From positions 1-17,805 of the forward strand of contig JAQVBP010000028.1 of NCBI GenBank assembly GCA_028690255.1: 17,805 bases of DNA. The letters run 5' to 3'. The position numbers and the translations under genes were made by a program. The DNA is from Methanosarcinaceae archaeon. Its GTDB lineage: Archaea > Halobacteriota > Methanosarcinia > Methanosarcinales > Methanosarcinaceae. Below are positions 13,737 to 17,805 of the stretch, piece by piece; position 1 is the first letter of the stretch; every line of letters begins with the position of its first letter. The notes under the pieces are model-generated. The model did not search any database. It had not been told where the DNA came from and saw only the letters and a list, made by a program, of their open reading frames with translations.

Positions 13737-14156
13737 TCACTTCAATGGTACGAACCTGCTGGAACGGGTTGCACCGACGCCTGCGCTTCCGTGGGAAACC
13801 CTTGGCCTCGAGGGTGAGAATTCTCCAAAGCGGTGTCCGACCATTTCTGGCTGGAATTCCACACTGATAAATTCTTTCCCGTTGTAGATTTCTACCATCT
13901 TTCCGATCATATCAGGGAAAATAATCATGTTCCTGTAATGAGTTCTGACCGTCTTGCCTTCCTCAACTTCCTTAAACTCGTGGAGGACCTTCTTCTGTCC
14001 CTCGGTAAACCCGCGCTTGATGCTGCGGCGCTCCCTTGCGGGCAGGAGTTCGGCGAATTCCTCCAGGCTGAGATTCTGAAGTTCAGCGATGGTCAGGCCG
14101 CGATAGGTATACTCACCCTTTCTTTTCGGTAACCTTGATGCTGATTTTTTTGCCAT
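13737..14156 (-). CDS. rps19: small-subunit ribosomal protein uS19
   Basis: uS19 sits in the 30S head near the A-site tRNA. The 139-residue protein has an archaeal N-terminal part (KRKGEYTYRGLTIAELQNLS) and the uS19 core: VRTHYRNMIIFPDMIGKMVE, YNGKEFISVEFQPEMVGHRF and GEFSPSRPRVSHGSAGVGAT. GAGGGG precedes the start. Confidence 0.97.
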   Translation of the reverse strand: MAKKSASRLPKRKGEYTYRGLTIAELQNLSLEEFAELLPARERRSIKRGFTEGQKKVLHEFKEVEEGKTVRTHYRNMIIFPDMIGKMVEIYNGKEFISVEFQPEMVGHRFGEFSPSRPRVSHGSAGVGATRSSRFVPLK

Positions 14157-14172
14157 ATTAAATACCCCTCGT

Positions 14173-14889
14173 TCAGCGCTTCTTTCCGGTTCTGCGTGCT
14201 GCGATCAACCCTACTTTTCTTCCAGGGGGAGCATTTCGGCTAACCGTGGTCGATTTACCGGGGTGTTTCCGGTTACCTCCACCGAATGGGTGGTCAAGTG
14301 GGTTCATGGCAACTCCCGAAACTCTCGGGTACTTTGCAGCCCTTGTTTTCATCTTGTGATATTTCTTTCCGGCTTTGAGCCAGGGCCTGTCCACCCTGCC
14401 GCCACCTGCAACGATGCCAATGGTTGCTCTGCAGCCAGGGTTCAGCCATTTGAGAGTTCCGGAAGGCATTGATATTGCTGTCCGGTTGGCCTCGTGGGTC
14501 ACAACGGTTGCGTAGACCCCTGAAGAACGGACAAACTTGCCGCCGTCCTTTGGCTTTGCTTCAATGTTACAGACCAGGAACCCTTCAGGCACTTTACCGA
14601 TGGGCAAAGTGTTGCCAGGCCTGGGTTCGGCATCTTCTCCGCAGAAAAGCTCTGCTCCGACTGCCATACCTTCGGAAGCAAGAACAAATAACTTTTCCCC
14701 GTTTTCAAAAGCTACCTTTGCGATAGGGGCGGAGCGGGCCGGGTCGTGCTCGATTTCAATGATTTGCCCTTTCCGGGTAACATTGTCATCCGCACGGGGA
14801 TGCTTAAGCTCTGCCTTATACTTGTGAGAAGGAGCCCTGTAGGTAGGGGTGCCTCGACCCCTGTTCTGTGATATGATTCGCTTACCCAT
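14173..14889 (-). CDS. rpl2: large-subunit ribosomal protein uL2
   Basis: uL2 is needed for subunit joining and peptidyl-transferase centre folding. The 238-residue product has the RNA-binding OB and SH3-like domains and the universal block VAMNPLDHPFGGGNRKHPGK, including the conserved histidine of uL2 near the catalytic centre. The start follows GAGGTG, which overlaps the rpl23 stop. Confidence 0.98.
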   Translation of the reverse strand: MGKRIISQNRGRGTPTYRAPSHKYKAELKHPRADDNVTRKGQIIEIEHDPARSAPIAKVAFENGEKLFVLASEGMAVGAELFCGEDAEPRPGNTLPIGKVPEGFLVCNIEAKPKDGGKFVRSSGVYATVVTHEANRTAISMPSGTLKWLNPGCRATIGIVAGGGRVDRPWLKAGKKYHKMKTRAAKYPRVSGVAMNPLDHPFGGGNRKHPGKSTTVSRNAPPGRKVGLIAARRTGKKR

Positions 14890-14899
14890 TCATCACACC

Positions 14900-15148
14900 T
14901 CACATCAGTCCTATTCGGGTCGCAATCTCATGTGCAGCTTCGGTTTCTTCGAAGGTAACGATTGCTTTTTTCTGACCCTTCATGGTTGTCATGGTCCGTA
15001 CGGACATTACCTTGAAACCGTACAGTTTTTCGACATCGTCCCTGATCTGCTGCTTGTTAGAGCGAGTGTCCACGATGAGCTGGAGCTTGTTTTCGTCCAT
15101 CAGCATCATCGCTTTTTCTGTTATGAAGGGATACTTAATCGAATTCAT
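14900..15148 (-). CDS. rpl23: large-subunit ribosomal protein uL23
   Basis: uL23 sits at the tunnel exit and docks SRP and SecY. The 82-residue archaeal form starts IKYPFITEKAMMLMDENKL and contains VDTRSNKQQIRDDVEKLYGF and VRTMTTMKGQKKAIVTFEE. It overlaps rpl4 by 4 bases (ATGA), with GGAGGGTG as ribosome-binding site. Confidence 0.97.
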   Translation of the reverse strand: MNSIKYPFITEKAMMLMDENKLQLIVDTRSNKQQIRDDVEKLYGFKVMSVRTMTTMKGQKKAIVTFEETEAAHEIATRIGLM

Positions 15149-15906
15149 TGGAATGCACCCTCCAGTTTCTCAATTGCGGATTCCGTCCAGATGGTCAGGC
15201 GTCCTGCATGTGTTCCCGGGGCCAGCATCTCAGTGTTGAGTTTGTCTGCCGTCACCACGTCCACTCCGGAGAGGTTTCTTGCAGCTTTTGTAAGAGATGC
15301 ATCTTCCCCTGTAACGATCAGGATGCTTTTCTTGTGCTTGTATTTCCTGCCTCTGAGCTTTCCGCGCCCTGCTCTGATGTTCCTGCCTTCCTTTGCCCTG
15401 ATGACATCGTCATATAAGCCTGCAGCTTCAAGGAAGTCTATGACCTGCTTTGTCTTTTCAAGGGCTTCAATTGCGTTGTCTGCAACGATTGGAAGTTCGC
15501 CTTCGTAGACGTGCCCGCGCAGGCTCACAAGAGTGGGGTCTGCGGTGGCTGCAATGGCCGAGCGGATTGCGTAGCGACGTTCTTTGGTGTTGACTTTTTC
15601 GCTTCTGTCGGTTTCAGGTTTTGGTGGGTGGGCTCTCCTTCCGCCTGTTGCGTGGGGGACCCTTGCAGCGCGGCTTCCGTTTGTAAGCCTCGGGATCTGG
15701 GCAACTCCACGCCCTGAACCCCAGGACCTAGCAGAGGTGTCCATCCCTGAGTAGAGACGGGGGCCGTAAGGCTGCATCCTGTTTGCCTGTGCTGCCAGCA
15801 CTGCCTTCTTGATCAGGTCAGGCCGGTAGTCCTCATCAAAAACGGCGGGGAGCTCAATGTCTCTTACAACGTTGCCTGAAAGGTCTATGGTTTTTGCTGT
15901 AGCCAT
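15145..15906 (-). CDS. rpl4: large-subunit ribosomal protein uL4
   Basis: uL4 reaches into the exit tunnel. The 253-residue archaeal form has the tunnel loop with DTSARSWGSGRGVAQIPRL and GGRRAHPPK, then the conserved RRYAIRSAIAATADPTLV and the globular Rossmann-like C-terminus (SILIVTGEDASLTKAARNL). GGGGTGA precedes the ATG. Confidence 0.97.
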   Translation of the reverse strand: MATAKTIDLSGNVVRDIELPAVFDEDYRPDLIKKAVLAAQANRMQPYGPRLYSGMDTSARSWGSGRGVAQIPRLTNGSRAARVPHATGGRRAHPPKPETDRSEKVNTKERRYAIRSAIAATADPTLVSLRGHVYEGELPIVADNAIEALEKTKQVIDFLEAAGLYDDVIRAKEGRNIRAGRGKLRGRKYKHKKSILIVTGEDASLTKAARNLSGVDVVTADKLNTEMLAPGTHAGRLTIWTESAIEKLEGAFQ

Positions 15907-15912
15907 CTTAGA

Positions 15913-16926
15913 TCACCCCTGCTTGGACTCTTTGCTTATGTACTGGATCTGGGGTTCGCCAAAGCCGCTCTTTTTTGCCCTGATAGGGTCTCTGAGCCTG
16001 ATAAGTCTCTTGGAAGGTCCGGGTACGCTGCCCTTGATAAGGACATAATCCCCGCGGACAAGCCCGTAGTTAATGAACCCGCCATCCGGAGTAATTTCCG
16101 AGCCGTCAGCACCGATTTTCAGAATACGTTTGTTGAATTCGGTTCTCTGGTGGTATCCCATCTGGCCCATCTGGGGCACGCGCCAGGATACACGGGAAGG
16201 ATTGAAAGGCCCTAAGGTCCCTACCTGCCTGAGACTGCCCTGACGGGAGTGTTTGCCCTTCTGCAACTGGATGCCCCAGCGCTTGACAGGGCCCTGAGTC
16301 CCCTTACCTGTGGTGATTGCGGCCGTGTCTACAAGAACGCCGTCCTTGAAGACGTCGGAAACATTCACGAGGGTTCCGAGGATGGACTTTGCGTATTCGA
16401 ACTTGCGATCGTTGTCCGACGCACTTATCCCGGTTTCCATCAGGTCCGGCTTTTGCTTGGGAACTCCACTGAGGCTCTTCGGAAGGGTGTAGGTAATGGT
16501 CCTGATATCGGAGACCTTGCCTTCTGCGATCAACTTGCCAAGCTCTTCTAAAGAGTCTTCGTTGCTTTCCATCTTAGGTACATTGATACGGCGCTCAAGT
16601 TCAGGGTCCAGTTCCGTGGCCCAGACCTCGGCGATTGCCTTTTCGCCGTATGCGTCCATTCCATAGGCGCGGATGGCGGCTACCCGGATTGCAGGAGTTT
16701 CGATAACAGTGACAGGCACGGAAATTTCCATGCCTTCGGTAAGGCTGTGCTTCACGTCATCTATCATGATCACGTGGGTCATACCCACCTTGTAACCTGC
16801 GAAATCCTGCAGTCTTGGCTCACCTGCCGCTTCCGGCCATGACCTGAACCTCGGGATGTGGCTCTTGGCCCTTTTGCGCGGGCTGAATGCGAGAGAACCT
16901 CGATTTGGTCGGTGTATAGTTGCCAT
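15913..16926 (-). CDS. rpl3: large-subunit ribosomal protein uL3
   Basis: First gene of the operon. uL3 starts large-subunit assembly and reaches the peptidyl-transferase centre. The 337-residue product begins RPNRGSLAFSPRKRAKSHIP and has GKGTQGPVKRWGIQLQKGKH, SWRVPQMGQMGYHQRTEFNK and SVPGPSKRLIRLRDPIR, all near-universal in archaeal and eukaryotic uL3. GGAG lies seven bases before the ATG. No TATA box is evident in the first 100 bases upstream. Confidence 0.98.
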   Translation of the reverse strand: MATIHRPNRGSLAFSPRKRAKSHIPRFRSWPEAAGEPRLQDFAGYKVGMTHVIMIDDVKHSLTEGMEISVPVTVIETPAIRVAAIRAYGMDAYGEKAIAEVWATELDPELERRINVPKMESNEDSLEELGKLIAEGKVSDIRTITYTLPKSLSGVPKQKPDLMETGISASDNDRKFEYAKSILGTLVNVSDVFKDGVLVDTAAITTGKGTQGPVKRWGIQLQKGKHSRQGSLRQVGTLGPFNPSRVSWRVPQMGQMGYHQRTEFNKRILKIGADGSEITPDGGFINYGLVRGDYVLIKGSVPGPSKRLIRLRDPIRAKKSGFGEPQIQYISKESKQG

Positions 16927-17512
16927 ATTTCTACTCCGTTATGTTTCAATAGGAATACCAGCCTCTCCGACGGCACATGAGTGAAAAACCCTGTTCCTGA
17001 GTTCTTGAACGTTACCGGGCCGCATCCAGACCTGCCTGGCAGAACGCCTCGGGCAGTCTAAAGCCTTAAAGCTCCCGTACCCTAATCCCTTCGGGCATCT
17101 GGTAAGAAAGGCTTACAGTTCCTGCAGGCCCGTATAGAACGGGAATCCCTTATGGAACTGTTCCACCATCCCGGTAAAAACAAACTCAGGCGGTTAAGAC
17201 CTGATTTGAAACATACAATGACTTTTACCCATCTTCCTCGAAAATTGGCATTTTCATGCGATTTTGAACGCCCCTGGGGCGCCAAAAGCGGGCGTTTCAA
17301 AGCATTGGCCCTTTGACACTCATGTCGATCCGACGTTTCTCACTGGATTATCTTCAATGCTGAGCATTCTGCCGTAACGGACAGCAAAAAACTCAATTAC
17401 CCCCGGAAATTCGGGGTATAATCTTAAAGTCTCACATTGATCTCAAAGCTGTCGATTTCAAGTACCGATGTACCTGAATACCGATTATACCTAACTGTTC
17501 TCACAGTGCTTT
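16927..17512 (-). other. long structured region upstream of rpl3 (candidate operon leader)
   Basis: No convincing gene is present in either strand. The region contains several perfect inverted repeats: AAGCCTT/AAGGCTT (17061-17067, 17108-17114), ACAGTTCC/GGAACTGT (17115-17122, 17154-17161) enclosing CCCGT/ACGGG (17129-17133, 17139-17143), and TTTGAACGCCC pairing with GGGCGTT-T-CAAA (17263-17273, 17290-17301, one bulge). If transcription starts at the TATA box near 17540, all of this would be 5' leader of the ribosomal transcript. Decayed coding sequence is an alternative. Confidence 0.4.
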
Positions 17513-17534
17513 GCGCTCTTACATGGCATATCAA

Positions 17535-17544
17535 GTATATAAAA
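17535..17544 (-). promoter_or_regulatory. consensus-like TATA box facing rpl3
   Basis: The minus strand reads TTTTATATAC, very close to the archaeal TTTATATA consensus. Normal spacing would start transcription near 17510-17515, about 590 bases before the rpl3 start. The reverse reading (TATATAAAAG) is also TATA-like, so the direction is inferred. Confidence 0.45.
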
Positions 17545-17726
17545 GCTTTGTACAAAAAGGCACAGGCGGAAGAAGAATTAAGAGATCAATTCAAAAGGAA
17601 AATAAGAATGAAAAAAAATTAGAAAAAATCGAGTAACAGGCACAACTAAATGAAAGTACTTGAATGCACCTTCATACCAGAATAACTCATACTTCGGGTA
17701 TTATTGATTCTCCCGGAACTTATGTA

Positions 17727-17752
17727 AACTACCGCCCGGCTAAAGACCGACC
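17727..17752. repeat. degenerate IS605-type end hairpin, copy 3
   Basis: AACTACCGCCCGGCTAAAGACCG shares AACTACC and the TAAAG loop with the hairpin at 624-651, but only a short CGG/CCG stem survives. No transposase is adjacent. The rest of 17553-17805 holds no gene I can support; a CCCGA/TCGGG hairpin (17771-17784) and a tandem TGAATATGCA repeat (17787-17805) are present. Confidence 0.3.
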
Positions 17753-17805
17753 GACTTCCTTCGACCGATTCCCGAAAAATCGGGCCTGAATATGCATGAA
17801 TATGC

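Noticed and set aside
16980..17170. Possible SRP RNA, RNase P RNA or tRNA in the structured GC-rich stretch
   Set aside because: None of the conserved core sequences of these RNAs (SRP S-domain loop, RNase P core, tRNA T-loop GTTC with matching arms) could be found.
17082..17300. 72-residue minus-strand ORF upstream of rpl3
   Set aside because: Arg/Ser/Cys-rich composition, TTG start, no ribosome-binding site, and it crosses several inverted repeats; likely a shadow of structured DNA.
17437..17622. 61-residue plus-strand ORF with a hydrophobic stretch and a Lys/Glu-rich tail
   Set aside because: Only a TTG start, no Shine-Dalgarno, and a strong TATA-like site lies inside it. The opposite strand is also open there, so coding cannot be decided; I treat it as chance in AT-rich DNA.

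Overview
The window carries the large archaeal ribosomal-protein operon (S10, spc and alpha-type genes fused in archaeal order) on the minus strand, followed by secY and adk, a short metabolic region, and a transposon-bearing edge. Gene order (rpl3-rpl4-rpl23-rpl2-rps19-rpl22-rps3-rpl29-rnp1-rps17-rpl14-rpl24-rps4e-rpl5-rps14-rps8-rpl6-rpl32e-rpl19e-rpl18-rps5-rpl30-rpl15), archaeal/eukaryotic-type proteins (S4e, L19e, L32e), the RNase P subunit Rnp1, and strong GAGGTGA-type Shine-Dalgarno sites identify a euryarchaeote. The wording of L3, L5 and S3 and a zinc-lid adenylate kinase point to the Methanosarcinaceae (Methanosarcina or a close relative). This assignment is by recognition, not by a search.

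Layout from right to left, in the direction of transcription. Bases 17805-16927 hold no convincing gene. They contain a consensus-like TATA box facing rpl3 about 600 bases upstream of it, and many inverted repeats, so rpl3 may have a long structured leader. Bases 16926-5410 hold 23 tightly packed genes, many with 1-17 base overlaps or Shine-Dalgarno sites inside the preceding stop, implying one translationally coupled transcript. A perfect 11-bp hairpin plus T-run ends it after rpl15. An AT-rich, repeat-containing 234-bp gap precedes secY. The last 32 bases of secY recur about 70 bp downstream as a hairpin. adk follows and ends at a pyrimidine-rich (T-rich) tract.

Left of adk is a gap with three direct repeats, then an isopropylmalate/homoisocitrate dehydrogenase gene whose Shine-Dalgarno lies in a hairpin, then an alpha-acetolactate decarboxylase with a lipoprotein signal. 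The first 700 bases hold the 5' end of an IS605-type tnpB gene leaving the window, its left-end hairpin, a short ORF ending inside a second similar hairpin, and no other gene.

The operon builds both ribosomal subunits, processes tRNA (Rnp1), inserts membrane proteins (SecY) and balances adenine nucleotides (Adk). The two metabolic genes both touch branched-chain keto-acid chemistry. Most of the window is conventional. The points worth a second look are in the intergenic regions and in the exported acetolactate decarboxylase.
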